The notes under the pieces are model-generated. The model was not told the origin of the DNA and ran no database searches. It worked only from the letters and a program-made list of their open reading frames with translations. From the NCBI GenBank assembly GCA_024233285.1, contig JACKPU010000001.1:186001-250000 (forward strand): a DNA stretch of 64,000 nt, in the 5' to 3' direction. Of the stretch, positions 19,921-27,572 are shown piece after piece. Position numbers and translations under genes: made by a program. The DNA is from Opitutaceae bacterium (lineage in GTDB: Bacteria; Verrucomicrobiota; Verrucomicrobiia; Opitutales; Opitutaceae). Position 1 is the stretch's first letter; the number at the start of each line of letters is the position of its first letter.

Positions 19921-19996
19921 GTCATGGGGCAAGGATTGCCCGCCGCTCACGATTTTGCCGCTTTCGGAATGCGGCCGGCCCGCTAAAATCAAGCCC

Positions 19997-20998
19997 ATGC
20001 AAATTCTGTCCCGTCCCCTCGCAAATCCAACCGGCCGGCGCCGCGTGTCGCGACCGATCGTGCCACCGGTGCTCCGCCTTATCGGGCGAACGCCGCTGGT
20101 GACGCTGCACTTCCAACCGGAAAACCTCAAAATCCACGCCAAGGTCGAGTTCACCAATCCCAGCGGATCGATCAAAGACCGTCTTGCCCTGCATCTGCTG
20201 ACCCACGCCCGGGAAAACGGCTTGCTGCAGCCGGACTCAGTCATTCTTGAATGCAGCAGCGGAAACACCGGCATCTCCCTCGCCATGGTCGGTGCGGCCT
20301 TGGGGCATCGCGTGAAAATCCTCATGTCCGACACCGCCAGTGTCGAACGCCGCCATCTCATCACCCACTTCGGGGCCGAACTGCACCTGTTCAAAACGAC
20401 CCGCGGCTACGTCACCGGCATCGAACTCGCCGAAAAGATGGCCGCCGAAGACCCGCGTTACTTCCTCACCCGGCAGTTTGCCAATCCCCTCAATGCCGAG
20501 GACCACGAACTGCACACCGGCCGGGAGATCCTTGCGCAAACCCGCGGGCGGGTGGATGCGTTCGTCAGCGGCTACGGCACAGGCGGCACGCTCCATGGCG
20601 TCTCGCTGGCCCTGCGCGCCGCCAACCCGGATGTGCAGATCGTCGCCATGGAACCGGCGGAGGCCGCAATGCTCTCGGGCGAAATGCCGTGCTGCCACAG
20701 CATTGAGGGCGTGGCGGGCGGATTTGTGCCTCCACTGCTGCACGGGGTGAAGATCGACGCTCGTGAACCCGTCCGCAGCGCGGACGCCAGCGCCATGGCT
20801 CGGCGTTTGGCGCGTGAATTCGGTCTTTGCGTCGGCCCCTCTTCCGGCGCCAACGTCGTGGCCGCGCTGCGCACCGCCGCGCGGTTGCCCCGGAACGCCA
20901 ACGTCGTGACCATCCTCTGCGACCGGGCGGATCGTTACTGTTCAACCCGGCTTTTTAACCCGCCGACAGCGGAGTTTGAAAGTCGCACCGATCTGTGA
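19997..20998 (+). CDS. Cysteine synthase-family PLP enzyme
   Basis: A 333-residue fold-type II PLP enzyme of the CysK/CysM/cystathionine beta-synthase family. This family makes cysteine from O-acetylserine and sulfide or performs related beta-replacements. The PLP lysine lies in EFTNPSGSIKDRLA, the substrate loop is SSGNTGISLAMV, the phosphate-binding loop is GYGTGGTLHG, and PSSGANVVAALRTA closes the site. Thr and Ser positions are normal. A basic N-terminal stretch (RPLANPTGRRRVSRP) precedes the usual IGRTPLV start. The downstream gene, a DsbD-like protein, starts 28 bases later, so sulfur metabolism and thiol redox may be co-regulated. ATG at 19997 is chosen. A longer reading from 19898 crosses the hairpin region. 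Confidence 0.88.
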   Translation: MQILSRPLANPTGRRRVSRPIVPPVLRLIGRTPLVTLHFQPENLKIHAKVEFTNPSGSIKDRLALHLLTHARENGLLQPDSVILECSSGNTGISLAMVGAALGHRVKILMSDTASVERRHLITHFGAELHLFKTTRGYVTGIELAEKMAAEDPRYFLTRQFANPLNAEDHELHTGREILAQTRGRVDAFVSGYGTGGTLHGVSLALRAANPDVQIVAMEPAEAAMLSGEMPCCHSIEGVAGGFVPPLLHGVKIDAREPVRSADASAMARRLAREFGLCVGPSSGANVVAALRTAARLPRNANVVTILCDRADRYCSTRLFNPPTAEFESRTDL

Positions 20999-21026
20999 CA
21001 TCACTATCCACAGCCCTCCCCGCCTG

Positions 21027-23114
21027 ATGAAATCGCTCCGCTTCCTCATTCTGTTGCCGACCCTATTCACGGTCGCCGCCTCCGCCCTTTTCGCCCAGGT
21101 GCAAGCCTCGCTGGTTGCCGCCGAGCAGTTCATCCAAGCCGGCAAACCATTCACCGTTGCGCTGCGCCTGCAGCACGAACCGCACTGGCACACCTATTGG
21201 TTGAACCCCGGCACCGGTCTCGCGACCGAAATCACCTGGAACCTGCCGGATGGTTTCGCGGCCGGCGCCATCCAGTGGCCGGTGCCGAAAGTGCTCCGCG
21301 ACCACACCGGCACCATCATCGGCAACGGTTACGAAGATGATCTCTTACTTCCTGTTACGATCACCCCGCCCGCCGGCCTCAAGCCTGACACTGTCGTCAC
21401 CCTCAAAGCCCGGGCCGACTGGCTCATGTGCAAGGAGGTCTGCATTCCCGGAGATGAAGAGTTGGAGCTAACCCTGCCCGTCTATGCGGAGGAGCCCGCC
21501 GTTAACGGCGAACTGGGACAACGGATCAACGCCGTGATCGCCGAATTGCCGGACATGCCTGATGAATGGACCGCCATGGCCAGCCGTGGGGGCGATACCA
21601 TCACGCTGCGGGTGCAGCCCCATCAAGCCGACCATACTCCCGCCAACCTGCATTTCTTTGCGGATGACGATCTTGTCGGTTACGATCTCCCGCAAACGGT
21701 CACGGCCAACGCGGATGGCAGCTACACGCTTAAATTGCAGGTCTCGGCCTATGGTCCGGCTGACGCCACACGCTTGGTCGGCTTGTTAAAGTCCGACAAT
21801 GGCTGGATGCCCGATGGCTCGCTGCCCGCGCTACGAATCGACGTGCCGTTGACGGCCACAACGGCGGCAGTCGCGCCCATCACGGCCAAGCTGGGCATGG
21901 GCACGCTGGCGCTCGCGTTGCTCGGCGGACTCATCCTCAACCTCATGCCCTGCGTCTTCCCGGTGCTCGGCATCAAGATTCTCGGCTTCGTCAACCAAAG
22001 CGGCAGCGACAAGCGCAAGATCGTGCTGCACGGCGTCATGTTTACGCTTGGCGTGTTGCTTTCGTTCTGGGCCTTGGCCGGTGTGCTGCTCGCGTTGCGG
22101 GCCGGCGGCGCCCAGCTCGGCTGGGGCTTCCAATTGCAATCGCCCGGCTTTGTCTTCGGCATGGCGGTCTTCTTCCTCATCTTTGCACTCAACCTGAGCG
22201 GCCTGTTTGAAGTCGGCCTCTCCGCCACTGGAGCCGGCGCCACGTTGCAAACGCGTGACGGCTACACCGGTTCGTTTTTCACCGGCCTGTTGGCGACCCT
22301 CGTCGCCACGCCGTGCAGCGCGCCGTTCCTCGCCACCGCGCTGCCCGCCGCGCTCGCCCTGCCCACCGCCTCGGCGTTGGTCGTGTTCACCTTCATCGCG
22401 CTGGGCCTCTCCGCCCCGTATCTGCTGCTCTCCCTTTTCCCGCAAGCGATCAAAGTCCTGCCGCGACCAGGCGCGTGGATGGAAACCTTCAAGCAGTTCA
22501 TGGCGTTTCCGCTCTACGCCACGACTGGCTGGCTGCTTTGGGTGCTCGCTGCACAGACCGCCGGTCAGGAAACCGCCCTGCGCAACATCCTCTTCGGCCT
22601 CGTGCTCGTGGCCATGGCCGCATGGATCTACGGTCGCATGGGCCAGGCCCACGGCAAACCCGGCAAGCAGCGCGCCGGCGTGCTGCTTGCGTTGATCCTC
22701 GCGGCCGGCGGCACGTGGTTCGGCTGGCCGAAATCGGCCGAGGCCGCCCAAGCCGCGGCGGCGGCCAGCAACGCAGTAGTCTGGGAGAAATGGAGCCCCG
22801 AGGCCGTGGCCAAGGCGCAGGCCGAGGGTCGCACGATCTATGTCGATTTCACCGCGCGCTGGTGCTTCACCTGCCAGACGAACAAGGCCGCGGTCTTTGC
22901 TTCCGACGAAGTGCTCAACGAATTCGCCGAGCGGAACATTCTCGCCCTCAAGGCCGACTGGACCAGCAAGGATCCGCAGATCACCGCCGAGCTCACCAAG
23001 TGGAACCGCAGCGCCGTCCCGTTCAACCTGCTCTATCGCGCGGGGGAATCCACACCGATAATTCTGCCGGAAATCCTCACCCCCGGCATCGTCCTCGACG
23101 CGTTGCGGCAGTGA
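21027..23114 (+). CDS. dsbD: DsbD-like thiol:disulfide interchange protein
   Basis: A 695-residue membrane protein carrying electrons from cytoplasmic thioredoxin to periplasmic thiol proteins. After a signal peptide (LILLPTLFTVAASALFAQ) comes a periplasmic immunoglobulin-like domain with the redox pair Cys135 and Cys139 in DWLMCKEVCIPG. The central domain has about eight helices with the transmembrane cysteines in LNLMPCVFPVLG and TPCSAPFLATALP. The C-terminal thioredoxin-like domain has the CxxC pair at residues 613 and 616 (FTARWCFTCQTNK). The CKxxC spacing of the N-terminal domain is that of the ScsB/DsbD-related group, not classical E. coli DsbD. It follows the cysteine synthase gene on the same strand. 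Confidence 0.9.
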   Translation: MKSLRFLILLPTLFTVAASALFAQVQASLVAAEQFIQAGKPFTVALRLQHEPHWHTYWLNPGTGLATEITWNLPDGFAAGAIQWPVPKVLRDHTGTIIGNGYEDDLLLPVTITPPAGLKPDTVVTLKARADWLMCKEVCIPGDEELELTLPVYAEEPAVNGELGQRINAVIAELPDMPDEWTAMASRGGDTITLRVQPHQADHTPANLHFFADDDLVGYDLPQTVTANADGSYTLKLQVSAYGPADATRLVGLLKSDNGWMPDGSLPALRIDVPLTATTAAVAPITAKLGMGTLALALLGGLILNLMPCVFPVLGIKILGFVNQSGSDKRKIVLHGVMFTLGVLLSFWALAGVLLALRAGGAQLGWGFQLQSPGFVFGMAVFFLIFALNLSGLFEVGLSATGAGATLQTRDGYTGSFFTGLLATLVATPCSAPFLATALPAALALPTASALVVFTFIALGLSAPYLLLSLFPQAIKVLPRPGAWMETFKQFMAFPLYATTGWLLWVLAAQTAGQETALRNILFGLVLVAMAAWIYGRMGQAHGKPGKQRAGVLLALILAAGGTWFGWPKSAEAAQAAAAASNAVVWEKWSPEAVAKAQAEGRTIYVDFTARWCFTCQTNKAAVFASDEVLNEFAERNILALKADWTSKDPQITAELTKWNRSAVPFNLLYRAGESTPIILPEILTPGIVLDALRQ

Positions 23115-23137
23115 CGCCCCCCCGGCGCTGACTGTGT

Positions 23138-24034
23138 TCAGCGCACCAATTCCAAACCGCCCGGCACTTCGCGCAGCTTGCGCAGGCGGGCGCGTTCGTG
23201 ACCGGGCTGGTTCGGCGAGTGGAGCAAAAGCAACAGTTGGTCGTCGAAGGTGCGGAAGGTCATCGCGTAACCGCTATCGGGCAGGGCGAATGGCTCGGGT
23301 GATTGCATCCACGGCCCCAGAATGCCGCCTTGGGCACTCCGGGCCACGCCGGTGAGATACCCGCCGCGGCCGAAACTCGACCAAAGCATGAGCAACGTGC
23401 CGTCGGCATTGCGGTGCAGCCACGGGGCATCCGCAACGCGGTAGCCCTCGCCGAGCTCGCTTTTTTGCGACGTGCTCCAGGCGGCTTCGCCGGCGCGAAA
23501 CAGCAAATGCGTTTCGCCCGCGGTGCGTTTGAGATCAGGGCCGAGACGGATGGCATGCATCTCGCCATTGCGCGTCTGCACCCACTCACGGCAGAACACG
23601 AGCCAGGGCTGCGCCTCCGCATCCACGAACAAGGTGGCGCAGATCGCGAGCCAGCCAAGCGGAGTGACCGGTCCGTCGGAATGCGGCACAAAGGGCCCGT
23701 CGGGCGAATCGGAAACGAAGATGCTGCTGTAGCGCGCGCGCGGCTTGAGCACCGAAACACCGTGACCAAAGGTGGCGAACAGATACCAGCGCCCGCGGTA
23801 GAAATAAACTTTCGGCGCCCAGTAAAAATCCGCTTCCTGCGGTCCGGTGATGCGCGAGAGCACCGGCTGCGGCTCGCTCCACGTTTTGAGATCGCGGCTC
23901 TTGCGCACGCTGAAACCATGCGGCGCATCACGCGGTCCGCCGTAGCCCGTCGTGCCGTAAAGACGGTAAACCCGTGCCACCGGATCGGCGGTGATGAAGG
24001 GGGCGCGAATCTGAATGTCAGCCAGAGTGGGCAT
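23138..24034 (-). CDS. GH43-like five-bladed beta-propeller glycosidase
   Basis: A 298-residue protein with the start and blade pattern of GH43-type enzymes, which remove arabinose or xylose. Evidence is TLADIQIRAPFITADPVARV (the strand that carries the catalytic base in the family), YRLYGTTGYGG, RSRDLKTWSEP-like blade ends, EADFYWAPKVYFYRGRWYLF and RVADAPWLHRNADGTLLMLWSS. Asp and Glu residues at blade starts fit catalysis, but I cannot align them with certainty. ATG at 24034, with AAGG seven bases upstream, gives the typical short N-terminus. A start at 24091 adds an odd cysteine-rich stretch. No signal peptide is present. It is the last gene of the minus-strand saccharolytic locus and converges on dsbD. 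Confidence 0.8.
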   Translation of the reverse strand: MPTLADIQIRAPFITADPVARVYRLYGTTGYGGPRDAPHGFSVRKSRDLKTWSEPQPVLSRITGPQEADFYWAPKVYFYRGRWYLFATFGHGVSVLKPRARYSSIFVSDSPDGPFVPHSDGPVTPLGWLAICATLFVDAEAQPWLVFCREWVQTRNGEMHAIRLGPDLKRTAGETHLLFRAGEAAWSTSQKSELGEGYRVADAPWLHRNADGTLLMLWSSFGRGGYLTGVARSAQGGILGPWMQSPEPFALPDSGYAMTFRTFDDQLLLLLHSPNQPGHERARLRKLREVPGGLELVR

Positions 24035-24121
24035 GCCGATGCCTTCGGTGTAAGCGCAGGTTGCTGCCCAAAGGCAAGCCCGCGCCGTCATCGCGGGTCG
24101 ATTGTGACACAGATGAGCCGG

Positions 24122-25621
24122 TTACTTGGCCGCTTCCGCGTCAGCTTCGTCGTCCGCCAATGGCCACAGACCGCTGCTCAACATGCGTTGTTTGATCCGT
24201 TCATCGTCGAACAGAGCGAGCATGGCGGCGCGGTCGAGCCGCGAGGCATCGAGGCCTTCGACATTGGCCAAATAGTAGGTCAGTGCGGCGATGGTGGCGG
24301 TGGATTCAGCGATCATCTTCGGATCGATCTTGTCGAAGGTATCGCCGAAATCGTGGTAGTAACGCACGACATCGGGCTCGATGAACGCCCCGAAGGTAAT
24401 CGCCCGAATGCCGGCGAGTTGATACGGCGTGTGATCGCTGCCGAACCAGTTCACATTGGCGACACCGTCATCGAGCTGGCGTTCGCCAAGGGTGGCGTCG
24501 AAGGCTTCGAGCACCGGCACGAGATCGGCAAAGCCGAGCGCGTTGAGCGACTTTGGGAAACCCACCATGTCGAGATTGACCATCGCGGTGATCGGACGGT
24601 CGAGAATCGTAGGCACGTGCATGCGCGAACCCCAGAGTCCCTGCTCTTCGCCGTTGAACCAGACGAGTTCGACCGTGCGGAGATTTTCGCGGGCGTGCGT
24701 TTGCAGCGCCTTGGCCACGCCGAAGAGCTGCGCGGTGCCGAGGCCGTTGTCGATCGCTCCTTGGCCGAGGTCCCACGAATCGAAATGACCGCCGATGATG
24801 ACGGTGTCCTTGGTCTTGCCGGGGAACGTCGCAACGATGTTGGCGGTTTCGATCTCCTTGGAATACGAGCGGGTGTGCAGGCTCACGCGGACGGGTTTAC
24901 CGCGAGCAAGCGAACGTTGCATCCAGCGACCTTCTTCCTGCGTGATGCAGTAGACCGGGACGTGAATCGGTTCGCCTTGGAAAGACCCGGTGCGGCAAAG
25001 CAATTGTCCGCCGTTGACCCGGCAGGTGCGGAGGATGCCCTTCAAACCGAGCGCCTCCGCCATCTCGTTGTAACCACCGCGAAGTTGCGCGGCATTGGGT
25101 GCAAGCAGGCCGATCTTGCCCTCGGTATCGAGGTCCTCCACGGCCTTGGCGGACCCATCACCCAGATAAACCACATCAGCCTCGAACGGCGCGTGCGGTT
25201 GCACATAACTGAGCGTGACGGCGCGCAGTTTGCGTTGAATCGGCGCGACCATCACGGCCTCGTCCTCAAGGCGCACCCAGCCGGGCATCTTGAACGTTTG
25301 CAGGTGCGCATCGACGCCCATGGCTTGCAATTGGTGCAGCGTATCGACCAGCGCCGCGTTGTTGCCGGGCGAGCCGGTCAAGCGGCCGCCGTGATCGTCG
25401 CACAAATGGCCGAGAAACTCATAGGCCGTGTCATCAGCGAGCACATCCGCCACGATGGCGTCTTGCACTTCCTGCACGGGGTGGGCGCACAACGGCGCGG
25501 CCAGCACCACCCCCGCGACAAAGTAACCTAATAGGTTACTTTTTGCCCGGTGCAGAGGCTGGAAGAGGGAATGAAGAGAGTAACCCAATAGGTTACTTTG
25601 GGGGGAGGTAGCTTGTTTCAT
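24122..25621 (-). CDS. Secreted M28-family zinc metallopeptidase
   Basis: A 499-residue exported aminopeptidase/carboxypeptidase-like enzyme with the co-catalytic dizinc set of family M28: His and Asp in IGGHFDSWDLGQGAIDNG, the general base and ligand Glu pair in VWFNGEEQGLWGS, Asp in VNLDMVGFP and His in GSDHTPYQLAG. A PA-type insert (residues 130-240) precedes the peptidase domain. The N-terminus holds two copies of SNLLGY, encoded by palindromic repeats, before the hydrophobic LLGYFVAGVVLAAPLCAHP signal. ATG at 25621 overlaps the stop of the GH127 gene (ATGA), so the two are translationally coupled. The peptide substrate is unknown, and coupling to GH127 suggests a glycoprotein. Confidence 0.9.
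   Translation of the reverse strand: MKQATSPQSNLLGYSLHSLFQPLHRAKSNLLGYFVAGVVLAAPLCAHPVQEVQDAIVADVLADDTAYEFLGHLCDDHGGRLTGSPGNNAALVDTLHQLQAMGVDAHLQTFKMPGWVRLEDEAVMVAPIQRKLRAVTLSYVQPHAPFEADVVYLGDGSAKAVEDLDTEGKIGLLAPNAAQLRGGYNEMAEALGLKGILRTCRVNGGQLLCRTGSFQGEPIHVPVYCITQEEGRWMQRSLARGKPVRVSLHTRSYSKEIETANIVATFPGKTKDTVIIGGHFDSWDLGQGAIDNGLGTAQLFGVAKALQTHARENLRTVELVWFNGEEQGLWGSRMHVPTILDRPITAMVNLDMVGFPKSLNALGFADLVPVLEAFDATLGERQLDDGVANVNWFGSDHTPYQLAGIRAITFGAFIEPDVVRYYHDFGDTFDKIDPKMIAESTATIAALTYYLANVEGLDASRLDRAAMLALFDDERIKQRMLSSGLWPLADDEADAEAAK
25520..25597. repeat. Tandem palindromic repeats inside the M28 signal region
   Basis: AAAGTAACCT-AAT-AGGTTACTTT (25520-25542) is a perfect 10-bp palindrome. AGTAACC-CAATA-GGTTACT (25579-25597) is a second copy exactly 57 bases away, so both are read in the same frame and each encodes SNLLGY. 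The sequence is AT-rich against a GC-rich background. They look like insertions of a short mobile palindrome into the N-terminal coding region. Confidence 0.75.
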
Positions 25622-27552
25622 GATTCGCGAATCCAGACCCGCATTTCACCCTCGCCGCGGTTGTTCCACAAGCAATAGGGCACGGCTTTGATCTTGGCGG
25701 GAGTGATCGCCGGTTCGGCGGAGGAATAAAGCTGTTGATTGGCTGGCTGGAGGCGCTCGGCCTCGCCCTCAATGACAAAGCAGCCGCCGAGCAAATCGGA
25801 TTCGAATCGCGCGGTGAGCGCGGCGTTTTTGGGCAAGCGCACCATGCCGAGGTCGGTGCCGTTGTCCGTCTCTTCCAAGCAGAACACGAGCGGACCGCGC
25901 TGCAGCGCCACGGAGCCGACGTCATGCACCACCCGCGGGTGCGCCCGCACACGTTGCACGGTCATCGGAAAATCGAGTTCGACGACATCACCGGTGTTCC
26001 AAGCACGTTCAAGATGCAGATAGCCATTGCGGTGGTGGGCGGCGAGATCGACCGCTTCGCCGTTGACCGATACGGATGGATTCGCGCACCAGCCAGGCAG
26101 GCGCAGACGCAGGGCAAAAGACGCGGATGCGTCGACGGTGACCTTGACCTTGCCGTCCCACGGGTAATCCGTGGCAACCGCGAGCTTCACCTTCTGGCCG
26201 GACACATCGGCCTCGAGCGTGCAATCAGTGTAGAGATGCAACGCGATGCCGTCGGCTTGCACGGAGTGGGTGTAATAGGCGAGCGAAGCCAGGGTGCGGG
26301 CAATATTGGGCGGGCAGCAGGCGCAGCCGAACCACGGCACACGCTGGGTTTTGACGTAGTGCTGATCGAAGCGGCGCTTCGCCTCGGCGGGACGCACTTC
26401 GAGCGGATTGACGTAGAAGAACGTCTTTCCGTCCAGCGCCATGCCGGCGAGAACGTTGTTTAACAGCGTGCGCTCCATCACGTCGCCAAACTCGCCGCGC
26501 AGCTCGAGGTCGAGCATACGGCGCGCAAAGAACACGAGTCCGATGCCGGCACAGCTTTCCGCATACGCGCGGTCGTTGGGCAGATCGTAACGACCGGAAA
26601 ACTGTTCGCCGTTCCACTCCGCCCCAATCGCGCCGGTGACGTAGTAGTGATAATCGCAGAGGTTGCGCCAGACCGTGTTGCACGCGTCGCGCAACGAGTG
26701 ATCGCCGGTCTCGCGCGCGAGGTCCGCCATGGCGGAGAGTTGATACACCATGCGGACAGAGTGGCCGATGGGATCGGCTTCCTCGCGCACCGGTTTGCCC
26801 GCCTGCAGATAGGTCCAACGGTGATGATAAAAGTAAACCGGCAGCTTCTTATCCACCCCAAGCCGCTTGCTCTCAGCCTCGAAATAAGTGGGCGAGGCGC
26901 CGCGCTGATTGATGAAGTAGGCGGCTTGCTGCACGTAACGCTTCTCGCCGGTGACGCGGGCGAGCTTGATCAGCGCGAGTTCGACCTCCTGATGACCGGG
27001 ATAGCCGTTGATCTGACCTTCGCCGAGACCGAACACGCGGCAGATCATGTCGGCGAGTTTGCACACGACATCAAGCAGCGTGCGTTTGCCGGTGGCCTCG
27101 AAGTGCGCCACACCGGCCTCAATGAAGTGCCCGGCGATGTAGAGTTCATGCCATTCGAAGAGATTGGTCCAGCGCTTGTCCGGCGCGGTCAGCTGCACGT
27201 AAGTATCGAGGTAGCCGTCGGGCTGTTGTGCCTTCGCGATCGTGGCGATGATGCCGTCCAGCTCGGCCTCCAGCTTCGGATCGGGATGCGTCGCGAGCCG
27301 GAAACACGCCGCTTCGATCCACTTCGCGAGATCGGAATCTTGAAACCAAAGGCCGTAGAACTCGCCCTGCTTTTCCCCCGCGGCGACCTGGAAGTTGTGC
27401 ACGGTGCCGCTGCGCTCGGCACCGGGGATGCGGTCGTTCAGTGCTTCCCACTGATAGGGAATGACAACATCACGCACGAGCTTGGCGCGTTCGGCGAGAA
27501 AACCGCGTTCGAAACGGACTTTGGGCAGGGAATTGCAGGTGGGGGTGGCCAT
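25618..27552 (-). CDS. GH127 beta-L-arabinofuranosidase-like enzyme
   Basis: A 644-residue protein of family GH127 (formerly DUF1680), an (alpha/alpha)6 barrel with C-terminal beta domains that removes beta-L-arabinofuranose. The zinc-thiolate active site is visible: YAESCAGIGLVFFARRM supplies the Glu-x-Cys ligands, and GCACCPPNIARTLASL supplies the cysteine cluster at residues 410, 412 and 413, where the characterised HypBA1 has its cysteine nucleophile. FYGLWFQDSDLAKWIEA and QQPDGYLDTYVQL near the N-terminus are also diagnostic. No signal peptide is present. It starts 20 bases after the toroid-like gene and its stop overlaps the M28 peptidase start by 4 bases. Known GH127 substrates include hydroxyproline-linked arabinans. 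Confidence 0.93.
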   Translation of the reverse strand: MATPTCNSLPKVRFERGFLAERAKLVRDVVIPYQWEALNDRIPGAERSGTVHNFQVAAGEKQGEFYGLWFQDSDLAKWIEAACFRLATHPDPKLEAELDGIIATIAKAQQPDGYLDTYVQLTAPDKRWTNLFEWHELYIAGHFIEAGVAHFEATGKRTLLDVVCKLADMICRVFGLGEGQINGYPGHQEVELALIKLARVTGEKRYVQQAAYFINQRGASPTYFEAESKRLGVDKKLPVYFYHHRWTYLQAGKPVREEADPIGHSVRMVYQLSAMADLARETGDHSLRDACNTVWRNLCDYHYYVTGAIGAEWNGEQFSGRYDLPNDRAYAESCAGIGLVFFARRMLDLELRGEFGDVMERTLLNNVLAGMALDGKTFFYVNPLEVRPAEAKRRFDQHYVKTQRVPWFGCACCPPNIARTLASLAYYTHSVQADGIALHLYTDCTLEADVSGQKVKLAVATDYPWDGKVKVTVDASASFALRLRLPGWCANPSVSVNGEAVDLAAHHRNGYLHLERAWNTGDVVELDFPMTVQRVRAHPRVVHDVGSVALQRGPLVFCLEETDNGTDLGMVRLPKNAALTARFESDLLGGCFVIEGEAERLQPANQQLYSSAEPAITPAKIKAVPYCLWNNRGEGEMRVWIRES

Positions 27553-27572
27553 GGAAAATCTAAAGCTGGGGA

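Noticed and set aside
19762..20394. N-terminal extension of the alpha-galactosidase frame
   Set aside because: It overlaps the cysteine synthase gene on the other strand and adds cysteine/arginine-rich sequence unlike glycosidase N-termini.
23303..25531. 742-residue plus-strand open frame over the GH43 and M28 genes
   Set aside because: Complementary to clear M28 and GH43-like proteins, with low-complexity Arg/Ala-rich translation and no motif.
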